64,000 nucleotides of DNA from Actinoplanes xinjiangensis. GTDB lineage: Bacteria > Actinomycetota > Actinomycetes > Mycobacteriales > Micromonosporaceae. Location of the stretch: assembly GCF_003148685.1 (NCBI RefSeq), contig NZ_QGGR01000003.1, positions 186,001 to 250,000 of the forward strand. The letters are read 5' to 3'. The notes under the pieces were generated by a model. It ran no database searches and had not been told where the DNA came from. It saw only the letters and a program-made list of their open reading frames with translations. Numbering within the stretch: the stretch's first letter is position 1; each line of letters begins with the position of its first letter. Both the position numbers and the translations under genes were made by a program. This document shows positions 26,057 to 34,931 of the stretch, in pieces.

Positions 26057-26517
26057 CATCCGTTCAGGGGCAGCAGGCGGACCCGGCCCAGGCCGAGCAG
26101 GGCCAGCGGGTCGAGATAGACGTCGCCGCGGCGGAGGCCCCAGTGCAGGCAGGTGACCTGGGGGCAGCCGGGATGGCCGGGCTCGACGGACCCGATCGGA
26201 TCGCCGGCCGCGACCACGTCGCCGGCCCGGACGGTCGCGGTGACCGGCTCATAGGTGGTGCGCAGCCCACCGGCGTGCTGGATGCTGATGACGCCGCGCC
26301 CGGCGAGCGTCCCCGTGTAGACGACGACACCGCCACCCGCGGACCGCACCGGCGCACCCGCGGTCGCGCCGAGATCGACGCCCCGGTGACCGGCGAGCCA
26401 CGGCTCAGGGGGCGGATCGAAGCGCCGCAGCACCCGGGGTGGCAGCACCGGCCACTGATAGGACGGCACGGCCCCGAGAGTGGGCAGCAGGAGCAGGACC
26501 AGAGCGAGAGCGGGCAT
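26056..26517 (-). CDS. Secreted or membrane-anchored M23 (LytM) peptidase
   Basis: A 153-residue protein with an N-terminal hydrophobic signal or anchor (MPALALVLLLLPTLGAV) and a compact LytM domain. Zinc ligands are visible as GHRGVDLG (HxxxD) and TCLHWGLR. The usual second motif is HxH; here the first histidine position is Cys, as I recall for this small actinobacterial subgroup, so catalytic activity is uncertain. An M23 gene also lies near rpsB in M. tuberculosis (Rv2891). Here it is next to DUF2469, on the far side of the apparently inverted block. Confidence 0.85.
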   Translation of the reverse strand: MPALALVLLLLPTLGAVPSYQWPVLPPRVLRRFDPPPEPWLAGHRGVDLGATAGAPVRSAGGGVVVYTGTLAGRGVISIQHAGGLRTTYEPVTATVRAGDVVAAGDPIGSVEPGHPGCPQVTCLHWGLRRGDVYLDPLALLGLGRVRLLPLNG

Positions 26518-26589
26518 GCCGCCGAGACTGCCGGGCCGGAACCCGTCTCGCGACCGTCCCTGTGGACAACCGCCGGGTGTGGACGACCG

Positions 26590-26913
26590 TCAGCCGCCGA
26601 AGCCCGGCTCGTCGGGCAACGAGATGTCCGGCTTTTCCAGCTCCTCGACGTTGACGTCCTTGAACGTCATCACCCGCACGTTCTTCACGAAACGGGCCGG
26701 ACGATACATGTCCCACACCCAGGCGTCGTGCATCTCGACCTCGAAATACACCTCGCCGTCGGAGTTACGCACGTGCAGGTCGACCTGGTTGGCCAGGTAG
26801 AACCGGCGCTCGGTCTCCACCACGTAGGAGAACTGGCGGACGATGTCGCGGTACTCCCGGTAGAGCTGCAGCTCCATCTCGGTCTCGTACTTCTCGAGAT
26901 CCTCTGCGCTCAT
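26590..26913 (-). CDS. DUF2469 protein, function unknown
   Basis: A 107-residue, Tyr- and Glu-rich, highly conserved actinobacterial protein (EKYETEMELQLYREYRDIV; VWDMYRPARFVKNVRVMTF). Its ATG overlaps the rnhB stop as ATGA, as in the Rv2901c-Rv2902c pair. The constant pairing with RNase HII hints at a nucleic-acid role, but none is established. Confidence 0.93.
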   Translation of the reverse strand: MSAEDLEKYETEMELQLYREYRDIVRQFSYVVETERRFYLANQVDLHVRNSDGEVYFEVEMHDAWVWDMYRPARFVKNVRVMTFKDVNVEELEKPDISLPDEPGFGG

Positions 26914-27743
26914 CGTGTCTCGCCCTCCATGGCACTATCTTCCCCCACCGACGGCGACGGCTGAGGCTGCTCGCTCGACGCCACGCCGACGGTACCCTCA
27001 GGCGCCTGGAGAATCAGCAGCGGCTCGGTAACGGATACGTCGAACAGAGCAGGCGGCGGGTCGGCCGGGCGGCGCGCCCGTGGGGGCCGGTTGCCGCGGC
27101 CGGATGCCGCGGCGACGTTCACATATGAGAAGCGGTGCTCGGAGCACGGCCCGTGGGTGGTCAGCGCGGTGCTGTGCTCCTCGGTGATGTAGCCCTTGTG
27201 CACCGCGAATCCGTAGTCGGGGAACTTCGCGTCCAGCTCGACCATGAGCCGGTCACGTGTGACCTTCGCCAGGACGCTGGCGGCCGCGACGCACGCGGCG
27301 ACCCGGTCACCTTTCCACACGGCGAGGCCGGGCACGCCGAGGCCGTCGACCGGGAAGCCGTCGGTCAACACGTACTCCGGGCGGACGTCGAGGGAGGCCA
27401 GTGCCCGGCGCATCGCCGCGAGATTGCAGACGTGCAGGCCGCGGGCGTCGACCTCGGTCGGCGGGATGATCATCACGGACCAGGCGAGGGCCTTGGCGAC
27501 CACCTGGTCGTAGACCCGCTCCCGGGCGGCCGGGGTCAGCAGTTTCGAATCGGCGAGGCCGGGGATCTCACCGCGTCTGCCCTCGGGCAGGATCGCGGCG
27601 GCCGCCACGAGCGGGCCCGCGCAGGCGCCGCGGCCGGCCTCGTCGGCGCCGGCCACGTGCCGGAAGCCACGACGCTGCAACGCCTGCTCCAGGGCGTACA
27701 GCCCGGCCTCGCGGCGGACGACGGTACGCGGTGGGGCCAGCAT
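26910..27743 (-). CDS. rnhB: Ribonuclease HII with extended C-terminus
   Basis: 277 residues. The enzyme nicks RNA, including single ribonucleotides, in RNA-DNA duplexes. Catalytic Asp34-Glu35 lie in GADEAGRGACAGPLV; further conserved blocks are LTDGFPVDGLGVP and AACVAAASVLAKVTRDRLM. After about residue 210 there is a Pro/Arg-rich tail of some 65 residues not needed for the fold. It starts at ATG 27743, which overlaps the stop of a 31-codon frame upstream. Confidence 0.95.
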   Translation of the reverse strand: MLAPPRTVVRREAGLYALEQALQRRGFRHVAGADEAGRGACAGPLVAAAAILPEGRRGEIPGLADSKLLTPAARERVYDQVVAKALAWSVMIIPPTEVDARGLHVCNLAAMRRALASLDVRPEYVLTDGFPVDGLGVPGLAVWKGDRVAACVAAASVLAKVTRDRLMVELDAKFPDYGFAVHKGYITEEHSTALTTHGPCSEHRFSYVNVAAASGRGNRPPRARRPADPPPALFDVSVTEPLLILQAPEGTVGVASSEQPQPSPSVGEDSAMEGETR

Positions 27744-27838
27744 CAGAAACCCCCGGAAGCGACGACGACGGTACGCGAGGAGGCCGGCATCCGAGACCCC
27801 TGGGAAGCGACGACGACAATACGCGAGGAGGCCGGCAT
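27743..27838 (-). CDS. 31-residue repeat micro-ORF coupled between NUDIX gene and rnhB
   Basis: ATG at 27838 overlaps the NUDIX stop (ATGA) and the TGA at 27743-27745 overlaps the rnhB start (ATGA). The product would be two copies of a 16-residue unit, MPASSRIVVVASQGSR then MPASSRTVVVASGGF. The DNA is a 37-base direct repeat (27755-27791 and 27803-27839, two mismatches). The unit resembles the rnhB start itself, MLAPPRTVVRR, so it may have arisen by tandem duplication of the rnhB initiation region that preserved both overlaps. It may serve only to relay translation. Confidence 0.55.
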   Translation of the reverse strand: MPASSRIVVVASQGSRMPASSRTVVVASGGF

Positions 27839-28311
27839 CAGGACTCCTCGGCGACGGCGTCGACGGTGAGCCGCCGCAGCAGGGCGGCCAGGTCGGCGGG
27901 GAAGATCTCCTCCTGGCTCGCCTCGATCTCGGCGGCCGACCACCACCGGTGCTCGGTGATGGTGAGGCGCTCCTCCTCGTCCATCCCGGCGGTGTCGACC
28001 TGCCAGTCGGGCACCCGGAGCAGGAAGAAGTCCTGCTCCTGCCGATACTGCCGGCGATCGTACGAGAACTCGGTCACCTCGTGCCGGACCGGCTCGCCCA
28101 GCCGGTCCGCCGTCACCCGCAGCCCGGTCTCCTCGAACAGCTCGCGGCAGGCGGCGTCGACGGTCGTCTCACCCGTGTCCAGGCCGCCGCCGGGAGTGAA
28201 CCACCAGCGCAGCCCGGGCCGCGCCGGGTCACCGCCGTGCAGCAGCAGCACCCGACCGGCCAGATCGACCAGGAGAACCCGGCCGGCGCGGCGATCTATC
28301 ACCTCGGTCAC
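27838..28311 (-). CDS. NUDIX hydrolase
   Basis: A 157-residue protein from GTG 28311. The Nudix box is intact (GGGLDTGETTVDAACRELFE followed by ETGL), matching GX5EX7REUXEEXGU. The substrate is unknown. The residues WWFTPGGG before the box are like those of NTP pyrophosphohydrolases of the MutT type. It lies in the lepB-to-rnhB operon. Confidence 0.92.
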   Translation of the reverse strand: MTEVIDRRAGRVLLVDLAGRVLLLHGGDPARPGLRWWFTPGGGLDTGETTVDAACRELFEETGLRVTADRLGEPVRHEVTEFSYDRRQYRQEQDFFLLRVPDWQVDTAGMDEEERLTITEHRWWSAAEIEASQEEIFPADLAALLRRLTVDAVAEES

Positions 28312-28335
28312 GCGACCAAGCCTATTGCGCGAGTG

Positions 28336-28995
28336 TTACTTGCCCGCGTCGGGGATGGCGTCGAATTCGTCCGGGACCGACAACCAGGTGGCCCGGCCGA
28401 CCGGCCAGAAGATCGTGAAGGCCCGGCCGACGACCGAGTCGACCGGCACCGTCGCCTCATTGATCTTGCCGGGGTCGTCGGTGGCGCTGCTGTCGATGTA
28501 GTGCTGGAGCGAGTCGCCGGAGGCCTCCCGGTGGTCACCCATCACCCAGAGACGGCCGGACGGGACGGTGACGCTGAAGCTCCGGCTGGCGACCCGGTTG
28601 CGGGTGCCGTCGGACTCGACATACACGTACGGCTCGTCGAGGGAGGTGCCGTTGATCATCAGGCGTTGCTGCGCGTCACAGCACTCGACCTTGTCACCGG
28701 GCTGGCCGATGACCCGCTTGATGAAGTCCTCGCCCTCGTTGCCGGACTGCCAGACACCGGGCGCCTTGAACACGATGATCTCGCCGCGCCGCGGCTCACG
28801 GAAGTCGTAGACGAGCTTGTTGACCAGCACCCTGTCCCACAGTTCGAGGGTGTGCTGCATCGAGGGCGACGGGATGTAGAACGTCTGCAGCACGAAGGCG
28901 CGCACCAGGACGGCGACGAGGATCGCCACCCCCAACAGGATGGGAAGCTCACGCCAGAACGATCCTTGGCGCTTCTCGGTCTGCTCGTCAATCAC
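28336..28995 (-). CDS. lepB: Signal peptidase I, first of two
   Basis: 219 residues. One N-terminal membrane helix (PILLGVAILVAVLVRAFVLQ) precedes catalytic Ser45 in FYIPSPSMQHTL; the general base is Lys93 in DFIKRVIGQPGD. Box E is GDHREASGDS. Its GTG overlaps the stop of the upstream paralogue by four bases (GTGA), so both are translated together. It cleaves signal peptides of exported proteins at the outer face of the membrane. Confidence 0.95.
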   Translation of the reverse strand: MIDEQTEKRQGSFWRELPILLGVAILVAVLVRAFVLQTFYIPSPSMQHTLELWDRVLVNKLVYDFREPRRGEIIVFKAPGVWQSGNEGEDFIKRVIGQPGDKVECCDAQQRLMINGTSLDEPYVYVESDGTRNRVASRSFSVTVPSGRLWVMGDHREASGDSLQHYIDSSATDDPGKINEATVPVDSVVGRAFTIFWPVGRATWLSVPDEFDAIPDAGK

Positions 28996-29882
28996 GCTCG
29001 GAGCCTACGTCGTCTCGTCCATAACGACATGCCGGAACGCGCGGATAAAACCACACCCAACAGAAGAGGGAACACGTTTGTGGCGACGACCGGCTCCTCC
29101 TCCCGCGCCGGGAGCGGATGCGCCGCGGCCGCCGACGGGTACTGCTGGGCGAACTGTTTCCAGACATCCGGGACGTCCAGGCTGGTGAACCGCTCACTGG
29201 GCCAGACCACCACGAACGCCCGGCCGATGATGTTCTCGATCGGCACCGTTCCCTGGCAGCGGGCGTCCTGCGAGACCGAACGATGGTCGCCCATGACGAA
29301 CATCTCGCCGGCCGGGACGGTCACCTCGGTGAACCGGCGGCTGGTGCACTGGCCCGCGATCGGCGGCTGACTCAGATCGGAGTTGAAGCCCTCGGCGATG
29401 TACGCCTCATCGATGCCGACCCCGTTGACGGTGATCCGCCCGCCGGAATCACAGCAGGCGACCTTGTCACCCGGAAGACCGATCACCCGTTTGATGAAGT
29501 CACGCTCACCGGGACGGCTGACCCCGACGAGATCGCCGACGGTCCGGCCGAGCTTGGCGAGGAAGGTGTTGCTGACCTCCTCGGTGACCTCGGGCGCCCA
29601 GTCGTCGGTCCCGCGGAACACCACGATCTCGCCGCGCAGCGGGTCACGCATGTCGTAGACGACCTTGTTGACCAGCACCCGGTCCTTGATCTCCAGGGTG
29701 CTCTGCATCGACCCGGAGGGGATGTAGAACGCCTGGACGAGGAACGTCCGAATGAGCACCGCCAGACAGAACGCCACGACCAGTAGCAACGGAAGTTCCT
29801 GCCAGAGAGGCATCTCCTTCCGCACCACGCCGCGCCGGCGTCGTGCCGGCCGATAGCCTTCCATCGGATCCACGCTTCGCAT
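28992..29882 (-). CDS. lepB: Signal peptidase I, second paralogue with C-terminal anchor
   Basis: 296 residues. The N-terminal helix LPLLLVVAFCLAVLIRTFLV is followed by Ser58 (YIPSGSMQ) and Lys131 (DFIKRVIGLPGD). It has an insertion of about 30 residues between boxes C and D (ending VGVSRPGERDFI) that the other copy lacks, and a second hydrophobic helix near the C-terminus (VVATNVFPLLLGVVL). Tandem signal peptidases next to rplS are usual in several actinobacteria. Confidence 0.95.
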   Translation of the reverse strand: MRSVDPMEGYRPARRRRGVVRKEMPLWQELPLLLVVAFCLAVLIRTFLVQAFYIPSGSMQSTLEIKDRVLVNKVVYDMRDPLRGEIVVFRGTDDWAPEVTEEVSNTFLAKLGRTVGDLVGVSRPGERDFIKRVIGLPGDKVACCDSGGRITVNGVGIDEAYIAEGFNSDLSQPPIAGQCTSRRFTEVTVPAGEMFVMGDHRSVSQDARCQGTVPIENIIGRAFVVVWPSERFTSLDVPDVWKQFAQQYPSAAAAHPLPAREEEPVVATNVFPLLLGVVLSARSGMSLWTRRRRLRA

Positions 29883-29922
29883 CTCCCGCCGCCTACCGGC
29901 CGAACCGCCCCCGGATACAGCA

Positions 29923-29965
29923 CTACCGCCCGAGTTTCCCGGCTAGGGAGAGTTACGGGCGGTAG
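29923..29965 (-). terminator. Hairpin between rplS and the lepB operon
   Basis: CTACCGCCCG (29923-29932) pairs perfectly with CGGGCGGTAG (29956-29965), with a 23-base loop. It lies downstream of rplS and upstream of the lepB pair, so it may end the rplS transcript or sit in the lepB leader. Confidence 0.6.
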
Positions 29966-30047
29966 GACTGGAATGGTTCACCTACAGCGCGTCCGGCACG
30001 GGCGCAAGCTTAGTTCGCTCGGGCCCGTCCCGGAAACACCGCGGAGA

Positions 30048-30404
30048 TCAGACGGACTGCTTCTCCCGAAGCTCCTTGATCTTCGCCTTCTTGCCACGCA
30101 GCTCACGCAGGTAGTAGAGCTTGGCGCGGCGGACGTCACCACGGGTGAGAACCTCGATCCGGTCGATCGCCGGGCTGTTGAGCGGGTAGGTCCGCTCGAC
30201 GCCGACGCCGAAGCTGATCTTGCGGATCTTGAAGGTCTCCCGCAGGGCGGCACCCTGGCGGGCGATCACGACGCCCTGGAAGACCTGGACACGGGACCGG
30301 TTACCTTCGACGACCCGGGCGTGCACCTTGAGCGTGTCACCGGCCCGGAAATCCGGGAGGTCGGTGCGCTGCGACTGGGCGTCGATAGCGTCCAGCGTGT
30401 TCAT
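30048..30404 (-). CDS. rplS: 50S ribosomal protein L19
   Basis: From ATG 30404 (with GAGGAT upstream) the protein has 118 residues, the normal length. The sequence [20 protein letters not shown] and the C-terminal [20 protein letters not shown] are characteristic. L19 lies at the 30S-50S interface. The 13-base ATCCTCGTACTCA of its upstream region at 30411-30423 recurs at 30483-30495, so its ribosome-binding region appears partly duplicated. Confidence 0.98.
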   Translation of the reverse strand: MNTLDAIDAQSQRTDLPDFRAGDTLKVHARVVEGNRSRVQVFQGVVIARQGAALRETFKIRKISFGVGVERTYPLNSPAIDRIEVLTRGDVRRAKLYYLRELRGKKAKIKELREKQSV

Positions 30405-30526
30405 CGCTGCATCCTCGTACTCAGAGCGCACCGTGAGTTCGGTGCGCGAATGGGCAATGCTGATCCCCCGCCACTCCTGAGGATCCTCGTACTCACCTCA
30501 CGGTGTGGATGAGCACGGCAACCTCA

Positions 30527-31291
30527 TTACTTTGCCACACCCGGAGGCGGGAGCTGTAATCCGGCCTCATCAAGGGCTTTCCGGTCCTTCTTGTCGAGGA
30601 GATCCGGAGGGTAGGCGGCATACATGTCGGGGCGGCGGTCGGCGGTGCGCAGCAGGCTCTGCTCACGCCGCCAGCGGGCGATCCGGCCGTGGTCGCCGGA
30701 CCGCAGCACGTCCGGCACCTCACGGCCGCGCCAGGACTGCGGCTTGGTGTAGACCGGGGCCTCCAGCAGGCCGGCCGCGTGCGACTCCTCGGTCAGCGAG
30801 TCGGCGTTGCCGAGCACCCCGGGCAGCAGCCGGGTGATCGCCTCCATGATCACGATGACCGCGACCTCGCCGCCGAAGAGCACGTAGTCACCGAGCGACA
30901 CCTCGTGCACCGGCATCCGGTCGGCGGCGTCGTCGATCACCCGCTGGTCGATGCCCTCGTAGCGACCACAGGCGAAGACCAGGTGCTCCAGGCCGGCGAG
31001 CCGGTGGGCGTCGGCCTGGGTGAAGGGTTTCCCGACCGGCGACGGTACGACCAGAGCCGCCCCCGGCGACGCGACGGCGTCCAGCGCCTCACCCCAGGGT
31101 TCGGGTCGCATCACCATGCCGGGACCACCGCCGTACGGACTGTCGTCCACCGTGCGGTGCACGTCATAGGTCCATTTACGCAGATCGTGCACGGTGAGAT
31201 CGAGGGTCCCGGTGGTCCGCGCCTTGCCGATCAGTGACAGATCGAGAGGCGCGAAGTAGTCCGGGAAGATCGAGATGATGTCGACCTTCAC
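30527..31291 (-). CDS. trmD: tRNA (guanine-N1)-methyltransferase
   Basis: GTG at 31291 gives 254 residues and the typical start [17 protein letters not shown]. It methylates G37 next to the anticodon and prevents frameshifting. The SPOUT knot is seen in [20 protein letters not shown] and [15 protein letters not shown]. It follows rimM by ten bases in the rpsP-khpA-rimM-trmD operon. Confidence 0.97.
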   Translation of the reverse strand: MKVDIISIFPDYFAPLDLSLIGKARTTGTLDLTVHDLRKWTYDVHRTVDDSPYGGGPGMVMRPEPWGEALDAVASPGAALVVPSPVGKPFTQADAHRLAGLEHLVFACGRYEGIDQRVIDDAADRMPVHEVSLGDYVLFGGEVAVIVIMEAITRLLPGVLGNADSLTEESHAAGLLEAPVYTKPQSWRGREVPDVLRSGDHGRIARWRREQSLLRTADRRPDMYAAYPPDLLDKKDRKALDEAGLQLPPPGVAK

Positions 31292-31301
31292 AGGCGGGCC
31301 C

Positions 31302-31871
31302 TCACAGGTCGAGCAGGCCTTCCGGGAGGTCGACGACGATCCGGCCACCACGCAGGTCCACGGTCGGGACCATCGCGGTGACGAACGGGATCAGAGCCGT
31401 CCCGCCGTCCTTCTTGGCGAGCACGATCAGGTCCGAGGAGGGCGCGTGCTCGATGCGCTGCACCGTGCCGTGTTCCTCGCCGGACACCGACTCCACGCGC
31501 AGCCCGACGAGCTGGTGGTCGTGGAACTCCTCCGGGTCCTCCGGCGGCGCCAGACCGGCGCTGTCCACCTGGAGGTACACGCCCTTCAACGCCTCGGCGA
31601 CGTTGCGGTCGTGGATGCCCTCGAAGACGGCGATCCCGCGGCCCTGATGCCAGCGGATCGACTCGAGGACGAGTTCTTTCGGGACTTCGAAGCGAGCACC
31701 GGGAGCGGGCGCGGCCGCCGGGCCGGCGCTCACCCGGCGGTCCCGGGGGACCTCCGTGATGAACACCGATCCGGCGGTGAAGCGTTCCTCGGGCTCGTCG
31801 GTCCGCACGACCACCGTGACCTCGCCCCGGATGCCGTGCGGTTTACCGATCTGGCCGACGACGAGCAGCAT
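31302..31871 (-). CDS. rimM: 16S rRNA processing protein RimM
   Basis: 189 residues. RimM binds S19 and helps mature the 30S head. The N-terminal [19 protein letters not shown] and the PRC-barrel part ([40 protein letters not shown]) are typical. It is three bases from khpA. Confidence 0.97.
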   Translation of the reverse strand: MLLVVGQIGKPHGIRGEVTVVVRTDEPEERFTAGSVFITEVPRDRRVSAGPAAAPAPGARFEVPKELVLESIRWHQGRGIAVFEGIHDRNVAEALKGVYLQVDSAGLAPPEDPEEFHDHQLVGLRVESVSGEEHGTVQRIEHAPSSDLIVLAKKDGGTALIPFVTAMVPTVDLRGGRIVVDLPEGLLDL

Positions 31872-31874
31872 CGA

Positions 31875-32132
31875 TCAGTACGCGTCGACGATGTCGACCC
31901 GGATGCCACGACCGCCGATCGAGCCGATCACCTGACGCAGGGCCTTGGCCGTACGCCCGCCGCGCCCGATGACCGTTCCCAGGTCCTCCGGGTGCACACG
32001 GACCTCGAGCCGCTTGCCACGGCGCGAGTCGACCAGACGAACCCGGACGTCGGCCGGGTTGTCGACGATGCCCTTGACGAGGTGCTCCAGCGCGGGCCGG
32101 AGCGCCCCGTCAGCTTGCGTCGGCGCCGGCAC
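31875..32132 (-). CDS. khpA: KH-domain RNA-binding protein KhpA
   Basis: 85 residues from GTG 32132, which overlaps the rpsP end by 23 bases. A single KH domain with the GxxG loop in [20 protein letters not shown] is clear. KhpA works with KhpB as an RNA chaperone in Gram-positives and influences cell size; its place between rpsP and rimM is widely conserved. No better start codon follows within the frame, so the overlap is probably real. Confidence 0.92.
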   Translation of the reverse strand: MPAPTQADGALRPALEHLVKGIVDNPADVRVRLVDSRRGKRLEVRVHPEDLGTVIGRGGRTAKALRQVIGSIGGRGIRVDIVDAY

Positions 32133-32625
32133 CGGCCGGGTCCTGTGCAGTCTCGGCGACAGCCTCGCGGTTCGGCTCGGCCGGGTCGGCCGGCTTGGTG
32201 TCGGCCGGGCGAGCCTCGGCGACCTCCGGAGCGGCGGCCTTCTTCGCCGACTTGCTCTGGGTGGCCGGCTTGGTCTCGGTCAGACCGGCGGCAGCCTTGG
32301 CCTCGGCCTCGTAGACCTCGGACTTGCTCTGCTTGCTCGGCGCGACCAGCAGCGGCGGCGGAGCGGGCAGACCCTTGAACTTCTGCCAGTCGCCGGTCTT
32401 CTCCAGGATGCGCTGCACCGGCTCGGACGGCTGGGCGCCGACGGACAGCCAGTACTGAACGCGCTCGGACTTCACCTCGATGACCGAGGGGTGTTCCTTC
32501 GGCTGGTAGATGCCGATGTACTCGATGGCGCGGCCGTCGCGCTTGGTGCGCGAGTCGGCGACGACGATGCGGTACTGCGGGTTGCGGATCTTGCCCATCC
32601 GCAGGAGCCGGATCTTAACGGCCAC
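32110..32625 (-). CDS. rpsP: 30S ribosomal protein S16 with long charged C-terminal tail
   Basis: 171 residues; S16 is 80-90 in most bacteria and longer in actinobacteria. Residues 1-85 are canonical ([40 protein letters not shown]). The remaining half is Ala-, Lys-, Pro- and Glu-rich ([20 protein letters not shown]) and probably disordered. It leads the rpsP-khpA-rimM-trmD operon. Confidence 0.97.
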   Translation of the reverse strand: MAVKIRLLRMGKIRNPQYRIVVADSRTKRDGRAIEYIGIYQPKEHPSVIEVKSERVQYWLSVGAQPSEPVQRILEKTGDWQKFKGLPAPPPLLVAPSKQSKSEVYEAEAKAAAGLTETKPATQSKSAKKAAAPEVAEARPADTKPADPAEPNREAVAETAQDPAGAGADAS

Positions 32626-32758
32626 GGTTTATTCGCTCCTGATGACTGCGTGGTTGAGCCGAACGGAACCCACGTGGGGATTGCGGGACCGATGTCTCAT
32701 GGACTGGCATCGCGATCAGGGGTTAGAGGGCGCCTGTCGCATGCCGGATACCAGCTAA

Positions 32759-33439
32759 TCATTCTGCCAGACGAACGCGCGGGTCTCCCAACCGGGCCAC
32801 CACCGGCCGGTCCCAGCCGGACGGCAGCTCGGTGGGTGCGCCCCAGGACGGATCCGGACGGAAATCCGTCCAGGTGCCGTCGAAGGGGAACACCCCCGCC
32901 TCGATCCGGGTGATCACCCGCCGGCCCTCGGCCCACACCGCCGCCTCGTCGGGCACCCAGTACAGCTCCGGGAAGGCCAGGCGCTCGGCGAAATCGTCCT
33001 CGTCCTTCCACCGCCACACCCGATCACGGCCGGCCACGATGTCGAGGTCCTGGTCGATCACGTCGATCCCGGCGACGTCACCGTCGTCCCAGCGGACCGC
33101 GCTCTCCTCCAGGTTGACGTAGTACCCGGTGAACTCGCCCTCGTCGTCCCGGAAGAACCAGACCGAGTGGTTCTCGCCCGGCGGGAAGAACCGCAGCACC
33201 CCCGGGCCACGCCACTGCGCGGTCCGCGGGGCGCGGGGCGCGGCCATCCAGTCGGGGAACGCCAGATCCCGCGGGAACCGGCCGTCCAGAGTCGTCTCCA
33301 CGGCGATGACCGAGCCGCGGGCCACCCAGATGAGCAGCCCACGGTCGTCGTCCGAGATCACCCGGCCGGGATGCACGAAGGCGATCCGGCCGTGATGGGT
33401 GTCGCGATGGAGGATCAGCCGACCCGGTTCGAAGCGCAC
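32759..33439 (-). CDS. DUF402-family protein
   Basis: 226 residues. The DUF402 barrel is recognisable in the C-terminal half: FFRDDEGEFTGYYVNLEESA followed by DVIDQDLDIVAGRDRVWRWK and a later DEAAVWAEG. Members include nucleoside di/triphosphate phosphatases and RNA-binding FAU-1-like proteins, so a phosphatase role is possible but not shown. It begins two bases after the proS stop, so it is probably cotranscribed with proS. Confidence 0.8.
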   Translation of the reverse strand: MRFEPGRLILHRDTHHGRIAFVHPGRVISDDDRGLLIWVARGSVIAVETTLDGRFPRDLAFPDWMAAPRAPRTAQWRGPGVLRFFPPGENHSVWFFRDDEGEFTGYYVNLEESAVRWDDGDVAGIDVIDQDLDIVAGRDRVWRWKDEDDFAERLAFPELYWVPDEAAVWAEGRRVITRIEAGVFPFDGTWTDFRPDPSWGAPTELPSGWDRPVVARLGDPRVRLAE

Positions 33440-33441
33440 GC

Positions 33442-34848
33442 TCAGTACGAACGACCCAGGTAGGCGATCAGGTCCGGCTCCTCGTCCGACTCCGGCATCG
33501 AACCGTCCTCGCGGGTGAGGCAGCGCACCGTGACCGCCTTGCCGTTCGCCTCCTTCTCACCGGCCTCGCCGACCGCCGACCACGGCACCCGGGCGAACCC
33601 GGTCTGCGACGCCTCGATCGCCTCGCCGAGCGTCTTCACCTCGACGGTGCGCTCCACCCGGAACGCCAGGGCGTCGTCGTAGAGGCGCTGCTGGTCGGCC
33701 TTGAGGGCGGCCACCACGGCGTTCGCCACCTCGGCCAGCGGGATCGGCGACTTGGTGCCGTCGATCCGGCGGGCCACCACGGCGTTGCCGTTCGCCAGGT
33801 CGCGCGGGCCGACCTCGATCCGGATCGGGATGCCCTGCAGTTCCGCGTCCACCGCGCGACGGCCGAACGGGATGTCCGCGCGGTCGTCGAGCTTCACCCG
33901 TACACCCGCGGTCTTGAGGTCCTTGACCAGCTGGGCCGCCGCCTCGGCGACGCCCTCGCCCGCCTTGACCACCATGACCTGGACCTGGACCGGCGCGAGC
34001 CGCGGCGGAAGCCGCAGGCCGTTGTCGTCGCCGTGCACCATGATCAGGCCGCCGAGCATCCGGGTCGAGGTGCCCCACGAGGTCGTCCACGCGTGCTCGA
34101 CGGTCCGCTCGGCGGACGAGTAGGTGATGTCGAACGCCTTCGCGAAGTTCTGCCCCAGCTCGTGCGAGGTGCCCATCTGCAGCGCCTTGCCGTCGCCCAT
34201 CATGGCCTCGACGGTCATCGTGTTGGTGGCGCCGGCGAACCGCTCACCCCGGGTCTTGCGCCCCGGGATGACCGGGATGGCCAGGATCTCGGTCATGAAC
34301 GCCTCGTAGACGTTCTTGTGGATGTCGCGGGCGTGCTCCCGGGCGTCGGCCTCGGTGGCGTGCGCGGTGTGGCCCTCCTGCCAGAGGAACTCGGTGGTGC
34401 GCAGGAAGGTGCGCGGGCGCAGCTCCCACCGGACCACGTTGGCCCACTGGTTGAGCAGCAGGGGAAGATCACGATACGAGTCGACCCACTTGGCCATGAA
34501 CTCGCCGATCACGGTCTCACTGGTGGGGCGCACGACCAGCGGCTCGGCGAGCTCCTTGCCGCCGGCGTGGGTGACCACGGCCAGCTCCGGCGAGAAGCCC
34601 TCGACGTGGTCGGCCTCACGGCGCAGATAGTTCTCCGGGATGAAGAGCGGGAAGTAGGCGTTCTGGACGCCCTGCTCCTTGATGCGGGCGTCCATGTCGG
34701 CCTGCATGCGCTCCCAGATCGCGTAGCCGACCGGGCGGATCACCATCGTGCCGCGCACCGGGCCGTTGTCGGCGAGCTGCGCCTTGGCGATGAGGTCCTG
34801 ATACCAGCGGGGGAAATCCTCCGCACGGGGAGTGAGCACGCGAGCCAT
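33442..34848 (-). CDS. proS: Prolyl-tRNA synthetase, eukaryote/archaea-like type
   Basis: ATG 34848 gives 468 residues; a start 16 codons earlier is possible. This short form lacks the bacterial INS editing domain and has the archaeal-type C-terminus ending in Tyr (LIAYLGRSY). Class II motifs are visible: RPTSETVIGEFMAKW (motif 2 region), FLRTTEFLWQEGHTAH and the motif 3 region GTSTRMLGGLIMVHGDDNGL. It charges tRNA-Pro. Many actinobacteria carry this type instead of the long bacterial one. Confidence 0.95.
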   Translation of the reverse strand: MARVLTPRAEDFPRWYQDLIAKAQLADNGPVRGTMVIRPVGYAIWERMQADMDARIKEQGVQNAYFPLFIPENYLRREADHVEGFSPELAVVTHAGGKELAEPLVVRPTSETVIGEFMAKWVDSYRDLPLLLNQWANVVRWELRPRTFLRTTEFLWQEGHTAHATEADAREHARDIHKNVYEAFMTEILAIPVIPGRKTRGERFAGATNTMTVEAMMGDGKALQMGTSHELGQNFAKAFDITYSSAERTVEHAWTTSWGTSTRMLGGLIMVHGDDNGLRLPPRLAPVQVQVMVVKAGEGVAEAAAQLVKDLKTAGVRVKLDDRADIPFGRRAVDAELQGIPIRIEVGPRDLANGNAVVARRIDGTKSPIPLAEVANAVVAALKADQQRLYDDALAFRVERTVEVKTLGEAIEASQTGFARVPWSAVGEAGEKEANGKAVTVRCLTREDGSMPESDEEPDLIAYLGRSY

Positions 34849-34931
34849 GAGGAAGCATCGTAGTCCTGACCGGCCTGCAACCAGCCGGGTGGGCATCCCG
34901 TGTCCCTCATCGGAGAAAGACGGGGTGACGG

